From Ferroplasma acidarmanus Fer1 (GTDB lineage: Archaea; Thermoplasmatota; Thermoplasmata; Thermoplasmatales; Thermoplasmataceae), in contig NC_021592.1 in assembly GCF_000152265.2 (NCBI RefSeq), positions 434,001 to 498,000 on the forward strand: DNA of 64,000 nucleotides, written 5' to 3'. The notes under the pieces are model-generated. The model made no database searches. It was not told the origin of the DNA and saw nothing but the letters and a program-made list of their open reading frames with translations. Positions 9,137 through 18,571 of this stretch are shown here, piece after piece; position 1 is the first letter of the stretch; each line of letters begins with the position of its first letter. The translations under genes and the position numbers were made by a program.

Positions 9137-9830
9137 TTACACTTTATTACATTACTATATTTATTATTTATCAAAGGAAATTATATATATCCTGTTTTAA
9201 ATTATTGATAGTGTATATAAATTGCTGTAATTTCAAAAAGTTGCTGTAACATCATGATCTACGTACATGTTAATATTAATTCTGCCGGTGACCTATTCCT
9301 GTTTGATATCTTTCATTATTAATAAAACCGGCCTTAACAATAATTTTCTGTTGAAATGATCATATCTTCTTCATCCCTTTGAATTCGATATTTGATCTCC
9401 TGGCACGTATTTTGTTCTCTGCCTTCTCTGATTGTACTCATTAAATGCCCTGTAATTGTACATTGTATACTATTACAAACATTTCTGAAGTTTTGCCATG
9501 ATCCTTATTCAATAAAAGACCAGGGGCGGTTAAATATAGCTATTTCTCCTCAGAATCCTGTCTTGCGACCTTCATCACAGATGACTGCTTCTTCAGTGGT
9601 ATTCATAGGAAAAGTATATGGATATAGAGGGAGTAAACAAATAATAATGTTATTTATATTTCATGGAAAATAAGATAAATTGTTTAATATATATACGTTG
9701 TATATTAATTTATAGAAAATAAGATAAATTGTTTAATATATATACGTTGTATATTAATTTCTTTGCAATCAAGTGAACATGTTCCTGCATTTACACATAT
9801 TTAACTGTCCATCTTGATTGATTAATTTAT
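9137..9830. other. Long intergenic region before the arginine gene cluster
   Basis: About 690 bases without a convincing gene. An open frame at 9392-9673 has no protein-like composition and is rejected. Short minus-strand stretches near 9400-9600 read like broken protein ends, but I cannot name a family. The right part carries the tandem 46-bp repeat and the promoter of the transporter gene. Confidence 0.6.
9666..9760. repeat. Tandem direct repeat of 46 bp (two identical copies)
   Basis: Two copies that I read as identical occupy 9666-9711 and 9715-9760, separated by 3 bases (period 49). Each holds the inverted repeat ATATAC-GTT-GTATAT (9691-9705 and 9740-9754), and a wider TTAATATA/TATATTAA pair can also be drawn. 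They lie about 35-130 bases before the TATA-like ATATTTAA of the amino-acid transporter gene. The arrangement looks like a duplicated operator for a dimeric regulator. Confidence 0.75.
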
Positions 9831-11390
9831 ATGCCTAAAAAGGAAAATCTCAAGAGAGATATTGGTTTAGTAGGGCTTGTCGGAATTGGTGTTGGTGGGG
9901 TTATAGGATCAGGTATTTTTGCCCTGCCGGCAATTATGGGAGCTGTTGCGGGGCCGGGATTTGTCATATCAGTTGTTGCTGTTGGAATCATTATACTTAT
10001 TCTGGGGCTCATTTATGCCGAACTGGGATCAACATACACCATGACCGGTGGGCCCTATTCCCTTCCAAGGAAAGCGCTTGGGAATGATACAGGATTCGTG
10101 CTGGGTTGGGGATATTTTATATATGCTTTTACAGGGACTGCTGCCATAATAGATATATTTATTACATACCTTGGATTTTATGTTCCTGGACTCTCAGTAG
10201 GGCTTGTGCTTACACCACTGGGCATAGGGATATCTCTAGTCGCACTGGCTATATTTACAATAATAAATGTATTTGGAGTTAAATTTGGGGCTTTGTTCTC
10301 TGTGATTACAACAATAGGCAAGATAATACCGCTGGTAATATTTGCGGTAATTGGGTTTTTAGTCTTCAAAATTGCAAATTTCACCCCATTCCTGCCCTAT
10401 GGCCTTGGTGGCCTTGGACTGGCAATGGCACTTGACTTTTTCGCATTTACAGGGTTTGAAAGTGTTGTAATACCCTCAGGAGAGGTTAAGAATCCTTCAA
10501 AAGTCATACCAAGGGCAATGATATTTACAATATTAATAGTTATAGCAGTCTATGCTATAATGTCTATTGCATTCACGGGAATGTTCAACTGGAGCGCTGC
10601 CGGGATACCAGTAGGAGATTGGGGAGCTATTGGGAATCTTTCATCCCCATTTGCAACAGCGGCTGACTCTATAGGGCTTCCTGTACTGGCAGCGATCGTG
10701 GTAGCTGGTGTTATAATAAGCACACTTGGGGCAGGGGAGGACTGGGTGCTTCTTCAAGCAAGGATACCCTATGCAATGGCAGACAACGATCTTTTCTGGG
10801 CACCTATGGGCAAGGTCAATGAAAAGTATAAAACCCCTCAGAACGCATTAATATTCTCATCGGTTCTCACAGGAGTGACGATGATACTGCTCCCCTCGTT
10901 TCCGGAGGTTGCACTTCTCGCATCAATCACAACACTGGTGCCATATGCAGCCGCCGCATTGTCGCTGCCCATCCTGAGAAAAACCGATAAGGATACAACA
11001 CGGCCATTCAAGCTATATGGTGGAACAATTTTTGCATTCTTTGGTTTTGTTCTGAGCACTTTTTTGATATACTTTGCATCATGGCCATGGACAATAATTG
11101 GAGGAATTCTGATTCTAATAGGTTATGTGCTTTACATATTCGTGAAAAAGGAAAAAACATTTGAATTAAAGAGGAACCTCTGGCTAATAGTGTATCTTGT
11201 CGGTATAGTTGTAATATCCTATATCGGAAGCAAGACGTACATATATGATAATATCCTGCCCATAGCCCCGCTGGGAATATTAAATTCACCATACGATTTG
11301 ATAACACTCGGGATCTTTGCCTCAATAATATTTGTATGGGCATATTTTGAAAATATAAAGTACAAGCCCCTGGCTGACCAGGTAGAATAA
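9831..11390 (+). CDS. APC-family amino acid transporter (probable arginine/ornithine exchanger)
   Basis: The 519-residue protein has 12-14 membrane helices and APC signatures: GIGVGGVIGSGIFALP in helix 1, and FAFTGFESVVIPSGEVKNPSK in helix 6 and the following loop. The substrate is inferred from context: it lies 28 bases before arginine deiminase and heads the same-strand cluster encoding the whole arginine deiminase pathway. In bacteria ArcD-type transporters exchange external arginine for ornithine. A TATA-like ATATTTAA at 9797-9804 precedes the ATG, and the duplicated operator-like repeat lies further upstream. The C-terminal tail of about 15 residues is charged. Arginine specificity is not provable from sequence. 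Confidence 0.85.
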   Translation: MPKKENLKRDIGLVGLVGIGVGGVIGSGIFALPAIMGAVAGPGFVISVVAVGIIILILGLIYAELGSTYTMTGGPYSLPRKALGNDTGFVLGWGYFIYAFTGTAAIIDIFITYLGFYVPGLSVGLVLTPLGIGISLVALAIFTIINVFGVKFGALFSVITTIGKIIPLVIFAVIGFLVFKIANFTPFLPYGLGGLGLAMALDFFAFTGFESVVIPSGEVKNPSKVIPRAMIFTILIVIAVYAIMSIAFTGMFNWSAAGIPVGDWGAIGNLSSPFATAADSIGLPVLAAIVVAGVIISTLGAGEDWVLLQARIPYAMADNDLFWAPMGKVNEKYKTPQNALIFSSVLTGVTMILLPSFPEVALLASITTLVPYAAAALSLPILRKTDKDTTRPFKLYGGTIFAFFGFVLSTFLIYFASWPWTIIGGILILIGYVLYIFVKKEKTFELKRNLWLIVYLVGIVVISYIGSKTYIYDNILPIAPLGILNSPYDLITLGIFASIIFVWAYFENIKYKPLADQVE

Positions 11391-11418
11391 AAAAGGAAAA
11401 ATAATAAAAGGTGAAAAA

Positions 11419-12720
11419 ATGGAAGGAAAAATAAAAGCAGAATGGGATACATTAAGAAAAGTAGTGGTGCATAAGCCGGGAATAGAAATGTTCATGGGTC
11501 TTCTCGACCCTGAAGCTTCACTCTATGAAAGGGCATTTAACAGGTACAAAGCAAGATCCGAGCATGATACCCTGCAGAGAACGTTGAAGGAGGAATTTGG
11601 TGTCACAGTCCAGAGGATGGATAAGTCTCTTATGGATATTGCAGAAAAGGACAATTCGGTAAAATCCGCATTAATAGACATGGCACTAAGTGTACTCCAT
11701 TTCGATGGAGTGGAAGCGGAAGTAAATGAAGCAAAAGCACAGCTAAAAGAAAACATCGATTTGTACGACATGAACCACTTTATCGATATTCTTCTGATGA
11801 GGCCTGAAGTCCATCTTAAAAGTGCCAGGGGGGCGTCGGCCATGCATATGAAAATAACCAGCAATGACCCATTATCAAACCTATATTTCATGCGCGACCA
11901 GCAGGCAACAACAGATAGGGGAATATTCATGTCGAGAATGTCTAAGCCACAGAGGAGACATGAGCCTGAGGTAACAAAATTGGTATGGAAAGCTATGAAC
12001 CTTCCTATAGCAGGTGAAGGTAAGGGCAACGCAACCATAGAGGGTGGTGATTTTATACCTATGAAAGACTTTGCACTGCTGGGCAATGGCGACAGGACAA
12101 ACGATGAGGGAGTTAAACAAATGCTTGAATCAGGGGTTGGATTCGATGAAGTTGCAGTTGTACACCAGCCTTTACACCCTTTAATACCCGGAGACCAGCC
12201 TGATCCCATGATAGACATGCATGTGGATACATATTTTAACGTGGCTTCCAGCTCAACTGTAATAGGTTCGGAACTTTTATTGAATAATGCAAAGGTCGAT
12301 GTATATTATAAGGAAGAGATGGGCAATTATAAAAAATCAGGAACACATACAAACCTGCATGACTACATAAAATCGAAGGGGTTTAACATAGTTAGCCTGT
12401 CCACCCTGGAACAGATGTCTTATTCATCTAACTTCCTGTGCATAAAGGATGGTACAATACTTGCTATAGATAGTGCACGAATTATAAAATCAGTATTGAA
12501 TGATCTGGTATATAAAGCCAAAGAAAACCCTTCCAGATACGGCGCTTTACTCGATGAAGTAAAAAAGGAATATGCCCAGTTCACCGGGGCAGGGGGAGTC
12601 TTCCCATACAAAAAAGAGATGTACGAAAACGGAATAGATGCATATGTACTCAACCTTGAGAATATAACAGGCGGATATGGTGGGGCACACTGCATGACAG
12701 CTGCAATAGAGAGAAAGTGA
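11419..12720 (+). CDS. arcA: Arginine deiminase
   Basis: Hydrolyses arginine to citrulline and ammonia, the first step of the arginine deiminase pathway. The 433-residue protein has the guanidino-modifying fold with the expected active-site elements: NLYFMRDQQ, the acidic residue in IEGGDF, the catalytic histidine in DMHVDTYF, and the nucleophile C425 in GGAHCMT near the C-terminus. Length fits the family (about 400-430). A clear Shine-Dalgarno GGTGA sits six bases before the ATG, as expected for an internal gene of an operon. It overlaps the ornithine carbamoyltransferase frame at its stop. It probably works with the transporter upstream and the two enzymes downstream to make ATP and ammonia from arginine. 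Confidence 0.96.
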   Translation: MEGKIKAEWDTLRKVVVHKPGIEMFMGLLDPEASLYERAFNRYKARSEHDTLQRTLKEEFGVTVQRMDKSLMDIAEKDNSVKSALIDMALSVLHFDGVEAEVNEAKAQLKENIDLYDMNHFIDILLMRPEVHLKSARGASAMHMKITSNDPLSNLYFMRDQQATTDRGIFMSRMSKPQRRHEPEVTKLVWKAMNLPIAGEGKGNATIEGGDFIPMKDFALLGNGDRTNDEGVKQMLESGVGFDEVAVVHQPLHPLIPGDQPDPMIDMHVDTYFNVASSSTVIGSELLLNNAKVDVYYKEEMGNYKKSGTHTNLHDYIKSKGFNIVSLSTLEQMSYSSNFLCIKDGTILAIDSARIIKSVLNDLVYKAKENPSRYGALLDEVKKEYAQFTGAGGVFPYKKEMYENGIDAYVLNLENITGGYGGAHCMTAAIERK

Positions 12721-12725
12721 TTGAA

Positions 12726-13655
12726 ATGGTAAGGTCGTTATTAACATTAAAGGATATAGAACCGGAAGAATTTACAGAAATGGTAAACAGGGCAGTGTAT
12801 TATAAATCAATGATTGGAAACAAGAAAATGGTAGTTCCAGTATTAAAAGGAAAATATGCAGGGCTATTGTTTGAGAAACCATCAACAAGGACAAGGACAT
12901 CATTTGAGGTAGCTTCGGAAAGAATGGGTGGGCATGCACTTTATTTATCTTCAGACCAGCTCCATCTTTCCGGAGGAGAACCTGTAAAAGATGTGGCTAG
13001 AATGCTTGGTGGATGGCTGGATATCATGGTTGCAAGGGTATTCGCACAATCTACCCTTGAGGAGCTTAAGAAATATTCCGGCATCCCGGTAATTAATGCA
13101 CTGAGCGATTCCGAACATCCAACACAGATGGTCTCTGATTTTCTTACAATAATGGAAAAGAAAAAGAAATTTAAAGGATTAAAAATGACATTTGTCGGCG
13201 ATGGCACCAATAATATGGCTAATTCCCTTATGCTTGCATGTTCCATGACAGGAATTGATCTTACAATAGCAACTCCTGATGCGTATCAGCCGGATGCGTC
13301 TTATAAAGCTTTTGCTGAAAAACTAGGGAAAAAAGCAGGGTCTGCAATAACAGTAACAGATAATGTCCATGATTCGGCTATTGGGGCCGATATACTTTAT
13401 ACAGATGTGTGGGTCAGCATGGGAGAGGAGGCAGAACGGCAGAAAAGACTTGAAGATTTCAAAGGATTTCAGATTAATAGTGGATTATTGAAACTTGCAA
13501 GGCCTGATGCCATTGTAATGCATTGCTTACCCGCAGAAAGAGGGCTTGAAATAACAGATGAAGTCATAGAAGGAAAACAATCAGTAGCATGGCAACAGGG
13601 AGTTAATAAAATATACGGTGCTGCAAGCAGCATAGAATGGGCAATGGGATATTAA
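12726..13655 (+). CDS. arcB: Ornithine carbamoyltransferase (catabolic by context)
   Basis: The enzyme splits citrulline into ornithine and carbamoyl phosphate in the deiminase pathway; the same family also works anabolically as ArgF. Family motifs are intact: STRTRTSFE (carbamoyl phosphate binding) near residue 55, HPTQ near 132, and HCLPAERG near 270. I place the start at ATG 12726, 5 bases after an AGTGAT that may act as ribosome site; a GTG at 12717 overlapping the arcA stop would add three residues. It sits between arginine deiminase and carbamate kinase, which argues for the catabolic direction, but sequence alone does not separate the two roles. Confidence 0.94.
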   Translation: MVRSLLTLKDIEPEEFTEMVNRAVYYKSMIGNKKMVVPVLKGKYAGLLFEKPSTRTRTSFEVASERMGGHALYLSSDQLHLSGGEPVKDVARMLGGWLDIMVARVFAQSTLEELKKYSGIPVINALSDSEHPTQMVSDFLTIMEKKKKFKGLKMTFVGDGTNNMANSLMLACSMTGIDLTIATPDAYQPDASYKAFAEKLGKKAGSAITVTDNVHDSAIGADILYTDVWVSMGEEAERQKRLEDFKGFQINSGLLKLARPDAIVMHCLPAERGLEITDEVIEGKQSVAWQQGVNKIYGAASSIEWAMGY

Positions 13656-13659
13656 TTCT

Positions 13660-14517
13660 ATGGAACGCATAGTAATAGCACTTGGCGGGAATGCCCTCGA
13701 CAATGGAAAATCAAGTATAGATGAACAGATAGAAAAAGCCTCTGAAACATTTCTAAGGCTGTCAGAAATTATAAATAACAACGAAGTTGTAATAACCTAT
13801 GGAAATGGGCCACAGGTAGGTGAAATATACGATAAAACAGGATATCCTTTAGATATTAGCGGCAGCATGTCCCAGGGGCTGCTTTTGCACATTCTGGCAA
13901 TGGCATATGGTTCCCTGAAGATTTCAGGCAAGCTCAAAAAAAATATAGTCCCCATTCTGACAAATACTGTTATAGACGAAAATAAATACACTCTAAAGCC
14001 TATAGGCCCATTTTTCGATCATAAGATAGACGATACATATGCCATGGAAATGAACAAAGGGTACAGGAAAATGGTAAAATCTCCTGAACCTGCAAGTATT
14101 CTGGAGATAGATTCTATAATCAATCTGGTGTCAAATGGCTATTTGCCACTGGCAGTCGGAGGAGGTGGGGTGCCTGTAGAAATATTGAATAAAAAATATA
14201 TGGGGTTTCAGGGTGTCATAGATAAGGATTTGAGTTCGTCCTTGCTCGCAACACTTCTAAACGCAAAGAAATTTATTATTATTACAGATGTGAATAACGT
14301 ATATCTGGATTTCAAGAATAAAAGTGATCCCATTAACAAAATATCCTATAAACAAATGCTGGAATATTATAACAAAATTAAGTTTGAGGAGGGCACAATT
14401 AAGCCTAAAATACTTGCCGCACTAAGATTTATTGAACACGGCGGCGAAAAGGTCTATATCACTTCAATTTCAAATATAGAAAATATGGAAAGTGGGACTG
14501 TGATAGATCGGAATTAA
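13660..14517 (+). CDS. arcC: Carbamate kinase-like amino acid kinase
   Basis: Transfers phosphate from carbamoyl phosphate to ADP, giving ATP, ammonia and CO2, the energy-yielding last step of the arginine deiminase pathway. The 285-residue protein shows the amino acid kinase family features of carbamate kinases: ALGGNALDNG at the N-terminus, TYGNGPQVGEI near residue 50, the glycine-rich AVGGGGVPV near 168 and the ITDVNNVY nucleotide site near 208. It is somewhat shorter than bacterial ArcC (about 310). The ATG is 4 bases after the carbamoyltransferase stop. No regulator gene is adjacent. Confidence 0.92.
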   Translation: MERIVIALGGNALDNGKSSIDEQIEKASETFLRLSEIINNNEVVITYGNGPQVGEIYDKTGYPLDISGSMSQGLLLHILAMAYGSLKISGKLKKNIVPILTNTVIDENKYTLKPIGPFFDHKIDDTYAMEMNKGYRKMVKSPEPASILEIDSIINLVSNGYLPLAVGGGGVPVEILNKKYMGFQGVIDKDLSSSLLATLLNAKKFIIITDVNNVYLDFKNKSDPINKISYKQMLEYYNKIKFEEGTIKPKILAALRFIEHGGEKVYITSISNIENMESGTVIDRN

Positions 14518-14683
14518 AAGCATTATTTATGATATCACGGCCAGGCATTCTGGTATATAGAATAAAATTCTTTCAATTTGTTATGTTAAAGCATTTATGC
14601 CGGTGATTTACAGGTGAGTACTGCCTGGCATATGACCCTATGTTATGAATTTCAGAGTTTATATATTCTCCCCATGCAATAGC

Positions 14684-15829
14684 TTAACTCCGGTTTACTT
14701 TCAAATTAAGCTTTCTGAAACCATACATTATATCGCTATCTATTCTATCATCAGGAGAAGGCTTTTCAATTTCAAATCCAGGAACAGCCTTTGAAAATTC
14801 TTCCAGTGCTATTCTGGCTTCTAACCTTGCAAGTGGTGCACCAAGGCAAAAGTGTATTCCCTGGCCGAATGCCATATGCCTCTTTTCCTTTCTGTATGGA
14901 TTAAATGATTCACCGTCCTCAAATGCTTCCTCATCCCTGTTAGCGGATCCGAGGTACAAAGCAAGTATGTCATTTTTCAAAATCTCTTCACCTTCTATCT
15001 CTGTATCGATTTTAGAGTACCGCCGGGTAGATTGCACCGGCGATCTGTATCTCAGGGTTTCCTCTACAACGCCGGGTATTAGGGATGGTGTTTTTCGCAT
15101 TTCATTATAAATTTCAGGATGGTCATATAAAGAAAGAATAGCATTTGTGATGAGATTGGTTGTGGTTTCGTTTCCGGCCACAAGAAGCAGTATTGCAAAT
15201 CCGGCAATTTCCTTATCTGAAAGCTTCCTTCCATCCATTTCAACTGTAGAAAGCCTTGATATGAGGTTATTTCCCTTAGAGTTCCTGTCTATTTTTTTGT
15301 AAAAATAATCTGCCATATCATATTGCGTTTCTATATCAGGCCCCCTTCCAAGTGATGTTGCCAGCTTATCGGACCAATCCCTAAAAATTTCAGAATCGGA
15401 CTCTGGAACGCCCAGCATCTCAGAAATAACCCTTATTGGCAACTGGTAGGACAGATCTGAAACAATATCTGAATTTTCCTTTTCCACAATTGCATGAGCA
15501 AGCATTCTGGCAATTTCCCTTATTCTCGGTTCAAATAATTCTATACTCCGCGGTGTGAACGCACTGCCCACAAGCCCTCTTAAAGTGGTGTGCAGGGGAG
15601 GGTCAAGCAGCAATATGCTTGGTGTGGTTTTCTCATTGAGCATTGCGGCCATTTCTTCCCCTAAAAGATCACGGAACTGGGAAGAAAAATTCTGGTGGTC
15701 AGAAAGGATTTTGGATATAGTATTATATTTGAAAATATGTATCATATTTCCTTCCCTGTATACAGGTGAGTTCTTCCTCATTTCACGATACCATTCAAAT
15801 GGTTCTTCTTTATATGTAGGAATTTCCAT
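14684..15829 (-). CDS. Cytochrome P450, CYP119/CYP231-like
   Basis: A soluble 381-residue P450. The heme ligand is C328 in the motif FGQGIHFCLGAPLARLEAR. The I-helix oxygen-binding motif is AGNETTT from residue 218, and the ExxR pair is E257/R260 in ETLR. The protein is colinear with thermoacidophile P450s such as CYP119 of Sulfolobus and CYP231 of Picrophilus as I recall them. The natural substrate of these enzymes is uncertain and no ferredoxin or reductase gene is adjacent here. The gene stands alone between the carbamate kinase and a divergent glycosylation cluster. Confidence 0.94.
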   Translation of the reverse strand: MEIPTYKEEPFEWYREMRKNSPVYREGNMIHIFKYNTISKILSDHQNFSSQFRDLLGEEMAAMLNEKTTPSILLLDPPLHTTLRGLVGSAFTPRSIELFEPRIREIARMLAHAIVEKENSDIVSDLSYQLPIRVISEMLGVPESDSEIFRDWSDKLATSLGRGPDIETQYDMADYFYKKIDRNSKGNNLISRLSTVEMDGRKLSDKEIAGFAILLLVAGNETTTNLITNAILSLYDHPEIYNEMRKTPSLIPGVVEETLRYRSPVQSTRRYSKIDTEIEGEEILKNDILALYLGSANRDEEAFEDGESFNPYRKEKRHMAFGQGIHFCLGAPLARLEARIALEEFSKAVPGFEIEKPSPDDRIDSDIMYGFRKLNLKVNRS

Positions 15830-15939
15830 AAATTAATATTGCGATTTAATATATTATTTTGCCCATTGTGAATTAAAATATGACAGCAGGATTAAGCTTA
15901 ATCAATAAAAATAAAAAGGATTATAATATCACTTCTTAG

Positions 15940-16716
15940 ATGATCCAGAAATATTACAGGGGCAAACCTTCATATGGAGATGATTTTGATTATATACTTA
16001 TATCCCGTATGACAATAAAATCAGATACCTTTGACGGTATTTTCCATGACGTTTATTCCAATCGTTACGACCTTACACTATTATTTGGAAAGCAGGGTAT
16101 TATCGCTTTTATTTATGGATTGTTTATCAAACTCTCCCTATCTGTCAAGAAAGGGAAGGTACTTCCATTTGGAACTATTTATTCAAAGAATGCCTATGAA
16201 TATCTCATTTCAAAAAATATTGTGCCTGACATGGAAAAAAACATGATACTTGGAAACACATTGCTGTTGAAGAACAGGAGTTTTGAATATAAGATAATAA
16301 ATACCGGATTGCGCTGCAGGGAAAATATTCACTTTAAGGACTTCCTGGACCTGACTATCAGAAGAGGAAATATGTTCAGGTATGTTATTGTTGGAATTAC
16401 AGGAGTCATTGTAAATGAGGGTGTGCTGCTCCTCCTGCATGGCAAGCTTGGAAGCGAATTAAGCATTATACCTGCAATTGAAATTTCAATTATTTATAAC
16501 TTTATTTTAAACAATAGATATACATTTAAAGGGAGGGGGCATTTTTACATGAGATTGGCTAAGTACAATTTATTTAATCTCATAGGATTCGCTGCCAATC
16601 TTGGTGTGTATTATACTGCGGTGTATTACAGGACAGATATATATGTGGCAGATTTCCTTGGTATACTGGTGGCATTTATAATTACATACACAACTGCCAC
16701 CATGATAGTGTGGTAA
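15940..16716 (+). CDS. GtrA-like membrane protein with an unusual N-terminal domain
   Basis: Residues about 138-258 form four membrane helices resembling the GtrA/DPMS family (FRYVIVGITGVIVNEGVLLL, then IYNFILNNRYTFK, a conserved feature). GtrA proteins help move or anchor lipid-linked sugars for envelope glycosylation. In archaea GtrA is often fused behind a family 2 glycosyltransferase; here the first 130 residues have no clear catalytic motif and may be a worn-down remnant or a different domain. An in-frame stop directly precedes the ATG, fixing the start. The next gene begins 1 base after the stop, so the two form an operon. Confidence 0.72.
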   Translation: MIQKYYRGKPSYGDDFDYILISRMTIKSDTFDGIFHDVYSNRYDLTLLFGKQGIIAFIYGLFIKLSLSVKKGKVLPFGTIYSKNAYEYLISKNIVPDMEKNMILGNTLLLKNRSFEYKIINTGLRCRENIHFKDFLDLTIRRGNMFRYVIVGITGVIVNEGVLLLLHGKLGSELSIIPAIEISIIYNFILNNRYTFKGRGHFYMRLAKYNLFNLIGFAANLGVYYTAVYYRTDIYVADFLGILVAFIITYTTATMIVW

Positions 16717-16717
16717 C

Positions 16718-18571
16718 ATGGAAAAAACAGGTACACTGAACAGGATTCAACGCATTATATTGAATGAAACCGCCACAGTGCTAATTTTATCTGCTTTCGT
16801 GGCATTCGGGCTTTTTGGTTACCTTAACGTTTACGCCATAGTACTGGAAACTGCATTGCTCCTGCTTGCATTTATAATACTTCTTGCATCTAACCTCAAT
16901 GGGTGGTTCAGGTTCAGCCCAATTTATGTACAGGCTTTCCTGTATTCCACCATGTTGCTTGTGGACATGGTAATATTTCTGGCAGTTTCCAACCGGGCAA
17001 TGAAATATGTTCTTCTTGCAGTTGTGACAGCATTGTTGCTGCTTGTGTCCTATATATTCTATAAAGACCCGGATTCCTACGATTTCCTGAAAAAAAGGGA
17101 GCATATGGTAAAACCTATTTACATAATTGTGTCCGCTGCATTCATTGTAGCTGTGTCTGCAATTGCGGTACTTGTTGCATTTGAACCCACTGATGAGTTT
17201 CTTATTGATTTGTATTCCGCAATGAAATTCATGCATGGATTGAATCCCTATAATCCTGCAACCACGGCAGGGGTCTTTCTATATTTCAAGCATTTCAACC
17301 TTGACCTTAACGTAACCCCCACCATGTATGGTAAGGATATAACACTGCAGGGATATCCCGCACTGGCTTTCCTTATTTACATACCCTATGTGTACATAGG
17401 CAAATTTGCAAACCTGATAATTTCTGCTATAGCATTTATTCCGTTCATTATAATATATAAAAAATTCAATAACAGAAAAGTAGCGCTGTATGCAATGTTT
17501 GCCCTGCTGGTAAATGTAATATTCCTTTACAGTTCGGCTTTTTCATTAATAGGGCTGGTGTGGGTAGTATTCATTATGGTATCATATTATTACAGGGATA
17601 AACCAGTGTATTCCGGCATATTTTTTGGATTGGCATTGTCAGCAAAGCAGTTTCCTGCAATTATTTTCCCATTTATGTTTTATATGATATACAGGGAAAA
17701 GGGGATAGTTGCAGCCATAAAGTGGACTTTATCTGCATTCCTGGTATTCATGCTAATCAATGGATATTTTATTATCAAATCACCTGTACTGTATTTCAAA
17801 GATATCCTTTCTTCAGAGATAGCAAAGCTCATAGGCATCGGATTCGGGCCATCGCAATTGTCTTTCCTTAACTTTATACACATTCCTGCCACCATGTTTA
17901 CTGTTTTGCTTGTGCTGTCACTGGTTGTAACCTTTATTTTATATGTAACCCATTATGATACATTAAAATTCGAACTTTTCGCATTTCCCATGCTGATACT
18001 GTTATTCAATTACAGGCTGCTCATAACCTATGTTGCATTCTGGCCAATTATATCCCTCATATCCATAGAGGATATAAATTATAAAAAGAAAATAAATATA
18101 GATAAAAAAGCCCTGAAACGTTATGCCACATACGCTTTTGCAATATTAATTGCAATATTAATTGTGGGGGCATATTTCGGTGTGCATTCCACAGAGGATG
18201 TGAAAGTCAATTCCATAAGCCTTGACATGTCAAAGGGTAAAATCCAGGAGATATACATGAATGTTACATATACAGGCACTGCCGCGGAAAATATATATTT
18301 CAGGGGAATAATAAATGAAACAAATTATAATGGCCTCCTGTTTAATTACACTGGTAATAGATTGAGTCCGGGAAGCACAACAAATATTACACTGTACCCT
18401 GTAAGGGGTGAAACAATACCGGATAATATTACAATTGACCTGATAGGGTACAATGGAACCGTCCAGGGTTCATCTGCTTACACAATAAATAACTGGAAGG
18501 TTATGCCTTACCATGATTTGCTATATAATCCTCCGCAAAATAAGTTATCGCTAGGTCAGAGCCTGCCCTGA
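16718..18571 (+). CDS. Polytopic membrane protein, probable lipid-linked glycosyltransferase
   Basis: The 617-residue protein has about 11-12 membrane helices up to residue 500 and then a 110-residue hydrophilic domain rich in N-x-T/S sites, predicted outside the cell. The first large outer loop holds an acidic FEPTDEFLIDLYSA segment and YNPAT, the position where GT-C glycosyltransferases bind metal and lipid phosphate sugar. No exact family is recognised. Pairing with the GtrA-like gene one base upstream supports a role in envelope or glycoprotein sugar transfer. Its 3' end overlaps the convergent hemB gene by 71 bases. Confidence 0.65.
   Translation: MEKTGTLNRIQRIILNETATVLILSAFVAFGLFGYLNVYAIVLETALLLLAFIILLASNLNGWFRFSPIYVQAFLYSTMLLVDMVIFLAVSNRAMKYVLLAVVTALLLLVSYIFYKDPDSYDFLKKREHMVKPIYIIVSAAFIVAVSAIAVLVAFEPTDEFLIDLYSAMKFMHGLNPYNPATTAGVFLYFKHFNLDLNVTPTMYGKDITLQGYPALAFLIYIPYVYIGKFANLIISAIAFIPFIIIYKKFNNRKVALYAMFALLVNVIFLYSSAFSLIGLVWVVFIMVSYYYRDKPVYSGIFFGLALSAKQFPAIIFPFMFYMIYREKGIVAAIKWTLSAFLVFMLINGYFIIKSPVLYFKDILSSEIAKLIGIGFGPSQLSFLNFIHIPATMFTVLLVLSLVVTFILYVTHYDTLKFELFAFPMLILLFNYRLLITYVAFWPIISLISIEDINYKKKINIDKKALKRYATYAFAILIAILIVGAYFGVHSTEDVKVNSISLDMSKGKIQEIYMNVTYTGTAAENIYFRGIINETNYNGLLFNYTGNRLSPGSTTNITLYPVRGETIPDNITIDLIGYNGTVQGSSAYTINNWKVMPYHDLLYNPPQNKLSLGQSLP

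Noticed and set aside
9392-9673. Open frame of 93 codons on the plus strand
   Set aside because: Composition is not protein-like, it has no recognisable start context and it runs into the tandem repeat.
11523-12218. Long minus-strand frame within arcA
   Set aside because: It is antisense to a clear arginine deiminase gene and has shadow composition.
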